Of a stretch of DNA of 13,963 nucleotides, positions 7,977 to 13,937 are shown one piece after another. Source of the stretch: an uncultured Caryophanales bacterium. Its GTDB lineage: Bacteria > Bacillota_I > Bacilli_A > RF39 > UBA660. Under the pieces are notes generated by a model. The model saw only the letters and a list, made by a program, of their open reading frames with translations, ran no database searches and was not told the origin of the DNA. The position numbers were made by a program, and so were the translations under genes. The stretch lies in contig CAMVMQ010000017.1 of NCBI GenBank assembly GCA_947168625.1, positions 1 to 13,963 of the forward strand. The letters are read 5' to 3'. Every line of letters starts with the position of its first letter. Position 1 is the first letter of the stretch.

Positions 7977-8603
7977 ATGGAATTATCTGTATCGTTATTA
8001 AATGCAAAAGAAAGGATAGAAACAGCAAAAATACTAAATGACTCTGATATTAATTATTTGCATATAGATATAATGGACGGAAAATTTGTATCAAACAAAG
8101 ATTATTCCTTCGAAGAGGTAGAAAAAATATCATCTATAAGCGCAAAGAAATTAGATATTCATTTAATGGCAAATGAACCAGAAAAGTACATTGAGAGATT
8201 AATATTATTACCAAATATTAATAATATAACTTTTCACCTAGAAATAAACAAAGATATAAATAAATTAATTACTCTAGTAAAAGAAAATAAAATCAAATGT
8301 GGAATAGCTATTAAACCAGACACAGATATCAAAAAATTAAAACCATACCTAGATAAAATTGATTTAATCCTTATTATGACTGTTAACCCCGGCGCTGGAG
8401 GTCAGAAACTAATTCCAAGTACAATCAAAAAAGTTCATGATATAAGGAAGTTAGTTGAAGACTATCCTATTATTTTAGAGGTAGATGGTGGAATAAATAA
8501 TGAAACTATTAAAGAGGTAAAAGAAGCATCAATTGCAGTTGTTGGCTCATATATTACAAAACATGATAATATGTTTGAAAGAATTAATAATTTAAAAGAA
8601 TAG
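7977..8603 (+). CDS. rpe: Ribulose-phosphate 3-epimerase
   Basis: Interconverts ribulose 5-phosphate and xylulose 5-phosphate in the pentose phosphate pathway. TIM barrel of 208 residues, a little short. Metal ligands and catalytic acids are in place: LHIDIMDG (H29, D31, D34), LDIHLM (H62) and LEVDGGIN (D170). The phosphate loop motif is MTVNPGAGGQ. The usual AGSA near the end is VVGSYI here. The N-terminal SPSIL motif has become SVSLL, and the segment after MDG is shortened. SD AGGAGG lies inside the 3' end of rsgA. It is the last gene of the operon and the only one here ending in UAG; thiN, which follows in Bacillus, is absent. Confidence 0.94.
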   Translation: MELSVSLLNAKERIETAKILNDSDINYLHIDIMDGKFVSNKDYSFEEVEKISSISAKKLDIHLMANEPEKYIERLILLPNINNITFHLEINKDINKLITLVKENKIKCGIAIKPDTDIKKLKPYLDKIDLILIMTVNPGAGGQKLIPSTIKKVHDIRKLVEDYPIILEVDGGINNETIKEVKEASIAVVGSYITKHDNMFERINNLKE

Positions 8604-8606
8604 AAT

Positions 8607-8651
8607 AAAAAAACTCTTTCCTTTAATAATATTAAAGAAAGGAGTTTTTTT
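8607..8651 (+). terminator. Long hairpin ending the rpe operon, with masked SD
   Basis: Arms 8607-8627 and 8631-8651 pair over 21 positions with one G-U wobble (8617/8641) and one C-A mismatch (8620/8638), around a very short loop. The 3' end is a run of seven T, so it reads as an intrinsic terminator for the operon. The 3' arm also contains AAAGGAG (8638-8644), the SD of the small ORF starting at 8652, so folding would hide that site. Confidence 0.75.
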
Positions 8652-8783
8652 ATGAGCGATAATAAATTAGAAAAAGACATACTCAAAGAAGAATATATAC
8701 TTGGTGAAAAATACTATTATAAAATATTAAAAAAAGCAAAAAAGGAAGAAAAAGAAAAATACAAACAAAAAAATGGGTATTAA
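8652..8783 (+). CDS. Small charged ORF, 43 codons, unknown
   Basis: Not recognised. It begins MSDNKLEKDI and is Lys/Glu/Tyr-rich (EEYILGEKYYY, KKAKKEEKEKYK), so it would be a mostly helical, soluble peptide without a membrane segment. For it: a perfect SD AAAGGAG 7 bases upstream, and ATG right after the operon's terminal hairpin. Against it: its SD lies in the hairpin, no good promoter follows rpe, and its 3' end coincides with the terminator of the convergent gene. In Bacillus this slot between rpe/thiN and rpmB holds spoVM (26 aa), but I see no sequence likeness. It could be a chance ORF. Confidence 0.4.
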   Translation: MSDNKLEKDILKEEYILGEKYYYKILKKAKKEEKEKYKQKNGY

Positions 8784-8793
8784 CCCATCTTTT
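8761..8793 (-). terminator. Terminator of the bL28-like gene, possibly bidirectional
   Basis: ATGGGT (8773-8778) pairs with ACCCAT (8783-8788) around a 4-base loop. Read on the minus strand the stem is followed directly by seven T, a textbook terminator 6 bases past the minus-strand stop. On the plus strand only CTTTTATT follows, so it is weak in that direction. Confidence 0.75.
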
Positions 8794-8794
8794 A

Positions 8795-8962
8795 TTAACT
8801 ATTTTTTTTAAGAGTTCTTGCTTCTCTTACACTAGTTCTAAACTTTTTACCAAATTCATCAATAATAGTAGTGAAATTAACTTTTTGCTGGCTTTTTGTT
8901 CTTTTTAAACAATTAGGTTTATTATTAACAGATTTAGTTCTCTTATTTGTTACTTTTTTCAT
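8795..8962 (-). CDS. Divergent, short bL28-like ribosomal protein
   Basis: Very basic protein of 55 residues starting MKKVTNKRTKSVNN. Compared from memory with Bacillus L28 (62 aa), blocks match in order: VTNKRTKSVNN with ITGKKTTAGNN, then KRT, QKV, a strand pair IIDEFGKK, and VREARTLKK with the final helix SARALK/RTLKK. The conserved glycines and the RSHA segment are lost, and about 7 residues are missing. Position agrees: in Bacillus rpmB lies on the opposite strand just beyond the rpe-thiN-spoVM end of this same gene block. SD GAGGAGG (8970-8976) lies 7 bases before ATG, and the gene has its own promoter and terminator, so it looks like a well-expressed real gene. Alternatives: a degenerate rpmB paralogue, or an unrelated small basic protein. 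Confidence 0.55.
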   Translation of the reverse strand: MKKVTNKRTKSVNNKPNCLKRTKSQQKVNFTTIIDEFGKKFRTSVREARTLKKNS

Positions 8963-8991
8963 AATTATTCCTCCTCATCAGTTCGATATTA

Positions 8992-9020
8992 ACTTTATCA
9001 TAAAAAATCCCCTTAGTCAA
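8992..9020 (-). promoter_or_regulatory. Strong SigA-type promoter of the bL28-like gene
   Basis: On the minus strand: TTGACT (9015-9020), a 17-base spacer, TAAAGT (8992-8997) preceded by TGA as an extended -10. Transcription would start near 8985. It lies between the sigK stop and the small gene, so the bL28-like gene does not depend on sigK transcription. Confidence 0.75.
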
Positions 9021-9048
9021 TAATTTTCCCCATATTTTAACCATTTTC

Positions 9049-9747
9049 TCACTCTTTATTGTTTCCTTTAATAAATTCTCTAAGTATTTTTGTTATAGCT
9101 CTCTTTTCAATTCTTGATACATAACTTCTTGAAATTCCAAGAGCTTTAGCAATCTCTTTCTGAGTAATCTCATTATTACCATCGAGTCCATACCTTTTAG
9201 TGATAACTTCTTTCTCTCTAGGAGTTAAAATTTTTAAATAATTCCTTAAAAGAGCAATATTATCCTTCTTATATAGTTCATCAGCAAAATCTGGATTATC
9301 AACTTTTAAAACATCAAGTATTGTAATTTCGTTTCCTTCTTTATCATAACTAATACCATCAAATAAACTTACATTTTTTGCATTTTTTTTATCGGAGCGA
9401 AAATACATAAGAATTTCATTTTCTGCACACTTTGCAATATAAGTTGTAAGTTTAACATTCTTATCAGGAGAAAAACTATCAATACCTTTGATTAAACCAA
9501 CGGTGCCAATCCCAATTAAATCATCAACATCATTTGCACTTGATTCATACTTTTTAACAATATGTGCAACTAATCTTAAATTGTGCTCGATGAGAATACT
9601 TCTTGCTTCTTTATTGCCTTTAATCATTTGCTCAATGTATTTCTCCTCTTCATCTCTATCAAGCGGTTCGGGGAAAGCATTATTCGAATATGCACCAGAA
9701 AAAAAAGAAAAATTATTAACAAGTAAATTTAACAAGTTAAAAAACAT
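9049..9747 (-). CDS. sigK: Sporulation sigma factor SigK-type
   Basis: Sigma-70 family protein of 232 residues. SigK directs late mother-cell transcription during sporulation. Region 2 includes IEHNLRLVAHIVKKYE (54-68), DDLIGIGTVGLIKGIDSF and AENEILMYFRS. Region 4 includes LTPREKEVITKRYGLDG (175-190) and the HTH ISRSYVSRIEKRA (205-217). YSNNAFPEPL (20-29) closely matches the start of mature Bacillus SigK (YVKNNAFPQPL); SigE differs there. Before it lie 19 mostly hydrophobic residues, like the SigK pro-sequence that SpoIVFB removes. The gene is whole, with no skin-type insertion. SD AGGAGG (9757-9762) lies 9 bases before ATG. Whether the organism makes spores cannot be told from this window; a repurposed SigK/SigE-like factor is the alternative. 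Confidence 0.85.
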   Translation of the reverse strand: MFFNLLNLLVNNFSFFSGAYSNNAFPEPLDRDEEEKYIEQMIKGNKEARSILIEHNLRLVAHIVKKYESSANDVDDLIGIGTVGLIKGIDSFSPDKNVKLTTYIAKCAENEILMYFRSDKKNAKNVSLFDGISYDKEGNEITILDVLKVDNPDFADELYKKDNIALLRNYLKILTPREKEVITKRYGLDGNNEITQKEIAKALGISRSYVSRIEKRAITKILREFIKGNNKE

Positions 9748-9767
9748 TTAAATAAACCTCCTAATAA

Positions 9768-9797
9768 AATGTATGCAAAATCGCTATATAAAGATAC
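9768..9797 (-). promoter_or_regulatory. Candidate SigE-type promoter of sigK
   Basis: On the minus strand: GTATCTT (9791-9797), a 15-base spacer, CATACATT (9768-9775). The latter fits the SigE -10 consensus CATACAnT fully and the former fits the -35 consensus at 5 of 7 positions. No convincing SigA promoter was seen. The predicted start, near 9761, falls at the SD, giving a very short leader, which is a weak point. Confidence 0.45.
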
Positions 9798-9822
9798 AAA
9801 ATAGCAAAAAATATTGTATAAT
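9793..9822 (+). promoter_or_regulatory. Promoter of yqeG-yqeH
   Basis: Perfect TATAAT (9817-9822) with a weak -35 (GATACA, 9793-9798, 18-base spacer). SD GAGGTG follows at 9829-9834. The -35 region overlaps that of the divergent sigK promoter candidate, so the two could compete. Confidence 0.6.
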
Positions 9823-9838
9823 ATAAATGAGGTGAAAA

Positions 9839-10357
9839 ATGAATTTCTATCCAGATATCTATGCACAAAGCATCTTTACTATTAATTATGAAAAATTATT
9901 ACAAAGAGGTATTAAATGTCTTTTATTTGATTTAGATAATACTTGTATTCCCTATTTAAAAAAACAACCAACAAAAAAACTTAAAGATGAATTTGATAAA
10001 TTAACAGAAATGGGGTTTCATGTAATTATTTTCTCTAATTCTCCAAAGAAAAGGTTGGAACCCTTTAAAAAAGAATTAAATGTTGATTGCTGCTATAAAG
10101 CAGGAAAACCAAGAAAAAAGAAATTCCTAAAAATATTAAAAATGTATAATTACTCCTTATCGGAAGCCGCAATTATAGGTGATCAGTTAGTAACTGATAT
10201 ATATGGTGGAAATAGAGTTGGGATAACTACAATACTTGTGAATCCTATTTCCAATATTGATATGCCGTTTACTAAAATTCATCGATTTATTGAAAAAATA
10301 GAAATAAAGAAAATGAATAAAAGAGGTATCTTTTCAATAGGAGAGTATTATGATTAA
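9839..10357 (+). CDS. yqeG: YqeG family HAD-IIIA phosphatase
   Basis: HAD-superfamily hydrolase of 172 residues, typical YqeG length. Motif I is FDLDNT (D31 nucleophile, D33 acid/base), motif II is FSNS (65-68), motif III Lys is K90 in GKPRKKKF, and motif IV is GDQLVTDIYGGNR (D115, D120). Orthologues are annotated as phosphatidylglycerophosphate phosphatase or simply as a HAD phosphatase; the substrate here is unknown. The last 8 bases overlap the start of yqeH, a pairing conserved in Bacilli, so the two are translationally coupled. Confidence 0.93.
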   Translation: MNFYPDIYAQSIFTINYEKLLQRGIKCLLFDLDNTCIPYLKKQPTKKLKDEFDKLTEMGFHVIIFSNSPKKRLEPFKKELNVDCCYKAGKPRKKKFLKILKMYNYSLSEAAIIGDQLVTDIYGGNRVGITTILVNPISNIDMPFTKIHRFIEKIEIKKMNKRGIFSIGEYYD

Positions 10358-11324
10358 AAAGTGCATAGGGTGTGGTTACTATCTTCAAGATAAAGACAAG
10401 AATGGTTTGGGATATGTTCCAGATATAAATAGAGAATTATGCGAAAGATGTTTTCGTCTAAAAAATTATGGGAATTACCAAAGTGTTACCTTAAACAATA
10501 TTGATTATAAAAAAATAATAAATAATATTCCAACAACATCATTAGTTGTTTATGTAGTATCACTATTAAATTTTAATCTTGACTTCATAAATGATTTTAA
10601 TAATTACATGATCGTATTAACAAAAAAAGATCTACTTCCCAAAACAGTTAAAGATGAAAAATTATTAAAATATGTCAAAAATAAAGTTAATAATTGCTTA
10701 GATATTGAAATAGTAAGTGCAAATAAAAACTATAGCATTGATAAACTTTATAATAAAATTAAAGAATATGGAAAAAATAAAGACATTTATTTTGTAGGAA
10801 TGACCAACTCTGGTAAATCTACACTTATAAATACATTTATAAAAAATTATACTAATGAAACCCCAAAAATAACCACTAGTATCTATCCATCAACTACCCT
10901 AAATAAAATAAATTTAACCATAGGAGATTTAAAAATAATTGATACTCCTGGATTATTAAACACAAAAAGTATTTTAAACTATCTGCCTTTAAATGAAATA
11001 AAAAAAATAACGCCAAAAAGAGAATTAAAACCCCGAAGTTATCAAATAAAAGGAAGTGCCAAACTATTAATAGAAAACTATTTACAAATAAATATTCAAG
11101 GCAGTGATAATATTGTTTTCTTCATATCAAATAATTTAAATATAAAAAGAATAACGCGAGACAACGAGATTTTAAAAAATAAATATAAGCATAACCTTGT
11201 GCTAAACTCTAATAATGACATTGTAATTGATGATTTATGTTTTATAAAGTTTCAAAAAGCTATTCAGGTTGAGGTTTACACTTTACATGATATAAATGTC
11301 ACTTTAAGGAATAATTTAATATAA
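10350..11324 (+). CDS. yqeH: Ribosome biogenesis GTPase YqeH
   Basis: Circularly permuted GTPase of 324 residues needed for 30S assembly in Bacillus, where it is about 40 residues longer. N-terminal zinc finger: C5, C8, C31 and C34. GTPase motifs in permuted order: G4 TKKD (91-94), SANK as G5, G1 GMTNSGKST (150-158), then a Thr-rich switch and G3 DTPGLL (198-203). The C-terminal half carries the less conserved YqeH-specific domain. SD ATAGGAG lies inside yqeG. In Bacillus the cluster continues with aroE, yhbY and nadD; here it stops and an Asn-rich gene follows. Confidence 0.94.
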   Translation: MIKKCIGCGYYLQDKDKNGLGYVPDINRELCERCFRLKNYGNYQSVTLNNIDYKKIINNIPTTSLVVYVVSLLNFNLDFINDFNNYMIVLTKKDLLPKTVKDEKLLKYVKNKVNNCLDIEIVSANKNYSIDKLYNKIKEYGKNKDIYFVGMTNSGKSTLINTFIKNYTNETPKITTSIYPSTTLNKINLTIGDLKIIDTPGLLNTKSILNYLPLNEIKKITPKRELKPRSYQIKGSAKLLIENYLQINIQGSDNIVFFISNNLNIKRITRDNEILKNKYKHNLVLNSNNDIVIDDLCFIKFQKAIQVEVYTLHDINVTLRNNLI

Positions 11325-11326
11325 AA

Positions 11327-11358
11327 AAGAGTATTTCTATTTACTTTTCTTTTTTTTT
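11327..11358 (+). terminator. Weak terminator candidate after yqeH
   Basis: AAGAGTA (11327-11333) can pair with TACTTTT (11342-11348), with one G-U pair and an 8-base loop, followed by a T-rich stretch. It overlaps the -35 box of the next promoter, so it may be fortuitous. Confidence 0.4.
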
Positions 11359-11368
11359 CTATTATAAT
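11340..11368 (+). promoter_or_regulatory. Promoter of the Asn-rich protein gene
   Basis: TTTACT (11340-11345), a 17-base spacer and perfect TATAAT (11363-11368). The -35 has the same sequence as that of pcrA. A purine-rich SD GAGAGGGG (11381-11388) follows before ATG at 11395. Confidence 0.7.
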
Positions 11369-11394
11369 AAAATAAAGATAGAGAGGGGACACGT

Positions 11395-12228
11395 ATGAAG
11401 TATTTTAACAAGGAAGAATTAGATTTTATAGTGAATGAATTAATAAATAATCCTACTAAGGAAACAATAAAAAAATTAAATTCCAAATATAATGGCGACA
11501 CTAATGACAACAATGGGCCAACATGGATTGAAAATAATTCACCAATAGAAACTGTTAGTGTAAATTCTATTCCTGCAAATAATGCAAACAATTTATTCAA
11601 TAATAATGAAGTTATTCCGAGTGAAACAAGCAAAAATACAAATCAAAATATACCTGCGTATAGTTCAATATATAGAACAGAATACGAGCCACAAAAAGAT
11701 AATGCTTGGAATCCAATTAATAACGCTACTACTACTAATATTTATAATTCAAATATGAGTACACTTAATAATACATCTGGAGTAACTGAATATAGTCAAA
11801 ATAATAATGGTGGTATAGCAAAAGTACCAAATTTAAATATTCAAAATGATGCTTTTAATAATACCCAAAACAATAACAATCAAAGCAATATGTCAGGTTT
11901 TAATATTCCAAATCTAAGTATGCCAGACATAACCCCAGAGCCAGAAAGAAAAATTGATATCAACAACAATAATAACCCAATTCTATTGAATAATAATCTA
12001 TGGGAAATGCAAGATAAAACCTATAATTCTATGATGCAAACAACAGATAATTTTAATAATACCATAGAGCAGCCATCCAATACAAGTGTGAGCATTCAAC
12101 CTATGCCATTCTTTAATTCGAAACAAAATATACAACAGAATCAAATACCAATAAGTGAACCACCTAAAGAGGATGGCCCAACAATGTTAGGACAACTTGA
12201 ACAAAATTATAACAATAATGCAGCCTAA
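11395..12228 (+). CDS. Asn-rich low-complexity protein, unknown
   Basis: Not recognised. Of 277 residues about 66 are Asn by hand count, with runs such as NNNNQ and DINNNNNP, plus many Ser, Thr, Gln, Pro and Ile; Cys is absent. The first 30 or so residues (MKYFNKEELDFIVNELI) look like a normal helical segment. The middle is probably disordered and the end reads DGPTMLGQLEQNYNNNAA. There is no signal peptide or transmembrane stretch, so it is likely cytosolic. The composition resembles prion-like or condensate-forming regions, but A/T-biased codons (AAT, AAC) also favour Asn in such genomes. It has its own promoter and a strong terminator, so it is a monocistronic, probably expressed gene placed between yqeH and mrnC. 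Confidence 0.85.
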   Translation: MKYFNKEELDFIVNELINNPTKETIKKLNSKYNGDTNDNNGPTWIENNSPIETVSVNSIPANNANNLFNNNEVIPSETSKNTNQNIPAYSSIYRTEYEPQKDNAWNPINNATTTNIYNSNMSTLNNTSGVTEYSQNNNGGIAKVPNLNIQNDAFNNTQNNNNQSNMSGFNIPNLSMPDITPEPERKIDINNNNNPILLNNNLWEMQDKTYNSMMQTTDNFNNTIEQPSNTSVSIQPMPFFNSKQNIQQNQIPISEPPKEDGPTMLGQLEQNYNNNAA

Positions 12229-12247
12229 GTGCTGCTTTTTTATTGTT
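12211..12247 (+). terminator. Strong terminator after the Asn-rich gene
   Basis: GCAGC (12220-12224) pairs with GCTGC (12231-12235), followed by six T. The UAA stop lies in the 6-base loop. Outer arms AACAATAA (12211-12218) and TTATTGTT (12240-12247) can extend the stem across the T-tract. It runs up to the -35 of the mrnC promoter. Confidence 0.9.
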
Positions 12248-12274
12248 GACTTTCCAAAATATATAATATATAAT
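12246..12274 (+). promoter_or_regulatory. Strong promoter of mrnC-rlmB-sigH-like operon
   Basis: TTGACT (12246-12251), a 17-base spacer and perfect TATAAT (12269-12274): 11 of 12 consensus positions. SD TGAGGT (12285-12290) follows. This means mrnC is not driven from an upstream cysS as in Bacillus. Confidence 0.85.
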
Positions 12275-12296
12275 AACTTAAGAATGAGGTATTTAA

Positions 12297-12668
12297 ATGG
12301 ATACAAGACAAATTAATACTAATGTATTAGCTATTATCGGTGATGCATTTTTTTCTCTTTATATAAGAGAAAAACTAATAAATATGGGAATAAATAATCC
12401 TAATATTCTTCAAAAAAAATCAGTTGATTACGTATCAGCTAAAGCTCAAGCAAAAATAATTGCTGACCTTATTGATAATAATATACTTACTGACGAGGAA
12501 ATAAGAACTTTTAAAAGAGGAAGAAACAACAAGAATAATAATCATCCAAAAAATACAGATATTATAACGTATAAATTATCTACGGGTTTCGAGTCACTAA
12601 TTGGAGAATTATATTTAACAAACAAAAATAGACTTATAGAAATATTATCAAATATTGAGGTGAAATAA
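12297..12668 (+). CDS. mrnC: Mini-ribonuclease III (MrnC)
   Basis: RNase III catalytic domain without a dsRNA-binding domain. It matures the ends of 23S rRNA in Bacillus. 123 residues, slightly short. Conserved blocks: LAIIGDAFFSLYIRE with catalytic D16, KKSVDYVSAKAQA, FKRGRNNKN, PKNTDIITYKLSTGFE with catalytic E99, and the following LIGELYL. Its stop shares one base with the ATG of rlmB (TAATG). The mrnC-rlmB pair is conserved in Bacilli, where cysS usually precedes it; here the Asn-rich gene takes that place. Confidence 0.95.
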   Translation: MDTRQINTNVLAIIGDAFFSLYIREKLINMGINNPNILQKKSVDYVSAKAQAKIIADLIDNNILTDEEIRTFKRGRNNKNNNHPKNTDIITYKLSTGFESLIGELYLTNKNRLIEILSNIEVK

Positions 12669-13375
12669 TGAAAATATATGGAAAAAATGTGGCATTAGAA
12701 AAATTAAATAGTAAAAATAAAATACATAAGATATATTTAAGCAAAAATTTTAATGATGAAGAAATCAAAACACTAATAGAAAAAAGAAATATAATAACAA
12801 AAATTGTTGATAAACGACAATTAGATAGTATGTGCAACGGGTTACACCAAGGAATAGTTTTAGAAGTTGATGATATAAAAACATATGATTTAGAAAATGT
12901 ACTAAACAGTATTAAAAAAGAGTATCCTCTAATAGTAATCCTTGATCATATAGAAGATCCACATAATTTTGGGGCGATTATAAGATCATGTGAAGCTTTT
13001 GGAGTGGATGCCATTATTATTCCAAATGATAGATCTGTAGATATAAATAGTACTGTTGTAAAAGTATCTGTTGGAACAATTGAAAAAATAAAGATAATTA
13101 AAGTTGTAAATATAGTTAATGCAATAAAGAAATTAAAAGATTATGGTTATTGGATTGTTGGCACCGATATGGAAGGAATTAATTACACTACTATTGATTA
13201 TAAAACTAAAGTAGTAATAGTAATTGGTAATGAAGGAAGAGGAATAAGTAGATTAGTTGGAGAAAATTGTGATTATTTAGCTAAAATACCAATGAAAGGA
13301 ACGGTAAACAGTCTAAATGCTTCAGTTGCATGTGGTATCTTTTTATCGGAAATAAGTCGTTCAAGAGGAGAATAA
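12668..13375 (+). CDS. rlmB: 23S rRNA (guanosine-2251-2'-O)-methyltransferase RlmB (TrmH/SPOUT family)
   Basis: SPOUT methyltransferase of 235 residues that methylates the ribose of G2251 in the P-loop of 23S rRNA. An N-terminal substrate-binding domain (about 1-75, containing GLHQGIVLEV) is followed by the three SPOUT motifs: DPHNFGAIIRSCEAFG (97-112), VIGNEGRGISRLV (185-197) and IPMKGTVNSLNASVACG (207-223), which build the knotted SAM site. SD GAGGTG (12657-12662) lies within the end of mrnC. Position and motifs favour RlmB over other TrmH-family enzymes, but target specificity is not provable from sequence. Confidence 0.92.
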   Translation: MKIYGKNVALEKLNSKNKIHKIYLSKNFNDEEIKTLIEKRNIITKIVDKRQLDSMCNGLHQGIVLEVDDIKTYDLENVLNSIKKEYPLIVILDHIEDPHNFGAIIRSCEAFGVDAIIIPNDRSVDINSTVVKVSVGTIEKIKIIKVVNIVNAIKKLKDYGYWIVGTDMEGINYTTIDYKTKVVIVIGNEGRGISRLVGENCDYLAKIPMKGTVNSLNASVACGIFLSEISRSRGE

Positions 13376-13376
13376 T

Positions 13377-13937
13377 ATGCCAGATGATTATGAACTACTG
13401 TATTTAGCACAAGAAAAAAATGAGGATGCTATAGATACTTTATTAAAAAAATATTATAATAAAATATGGTACAAATCTGCAAAAGAATGTTCAAAATTTC
13501 GCGATATTGATGACTATATTAATGAAGGCCTTTTGTGCTTCTACCAAACAATAGATAGCTACATTGATAATACTAAATTTTCAACATACTTGAACAAAAC
13601 TCTTGATAATAGATTAATAAACTATAAGAAACAATTAGAAAGAAAAAAACATTCCGTACTAAATAATGCTATTTTGATAGATAGTTATGAGGAAATTAAT
13701 GATAAATCATTAATGGATTATAAGTCTGATCCCATATTAATAATTGAAGAAGAAGATAATTATAAAACATTAAGAAAAAAAATAATAGATGTATTAACTG
13801 CAGAAGAAGAATTAGTCTTATCATTGATTGAACAAAATTTTACTATTAAGGAAATATCAAATATTACTGATAATAAAACAAAAAAAATATATAATACTAT
13901 AAGAAATATGAGATTGAAAGTGTCTAAAATAATATAA
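13377..13937 (+). CDS. SigH-like RNA polymerase sigma factor
   Basis: Protein of 186 residues, shorter than Bacillus SigH (about 218). Region 2-like: YELLYLAQEKNEDAIDTLL, then DIDDYINEGLLCFYQTIDSY (43-62, compare DIVQEGMIGLYKSIRDF) and FSTYLNKTLDNRLIN. Region 4-like: LTAEEELVLSLIEQNFTIKEI, then DNKTKKIYNTIRNMRLKV (165-182), matching the SigH HTH. In Bacillus sigH follows rlmB and rae1 (yacP); here it follows rlmB directly with 1 base between them and rae1 is absent. Sequence is quite diverged, so the target promoters are unknown; it could serve entry into sporulation, competence or another stress programme. SD is AGAGGAG just before the rlmB stop. Bases 13938-13963 hold nothing assignable. 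Confidence 0.75.
   Translation: MPDDYELLYLAQEKNEDAIDTLLKKYYNKIWYKSAKECSKFRDIDDYINEGLLCFYQTIDSYIDNTKFSTYLNKTLDNRLINYKKQLERKKHSVLNNAILIDSYEEINDKSLMDYKSDPILIIEEEDNYKTLRKKIIDVLTAEEELVLSLIEQNFTIKEISNITDNKTKKIYNTIRNMRLKVSKII

Noticed and set aside
8977..9048. Possible regulatory RNA between sigK and the bL28-like gene
   Set aside because: Only a promoter is evident; I found no stable hairpin or L28-type leader structure.
9488..9751. Plus-strand 87-codon frame
   Set aside because: It is antisense to the conserved SigK coding region and has no promoter or SD.
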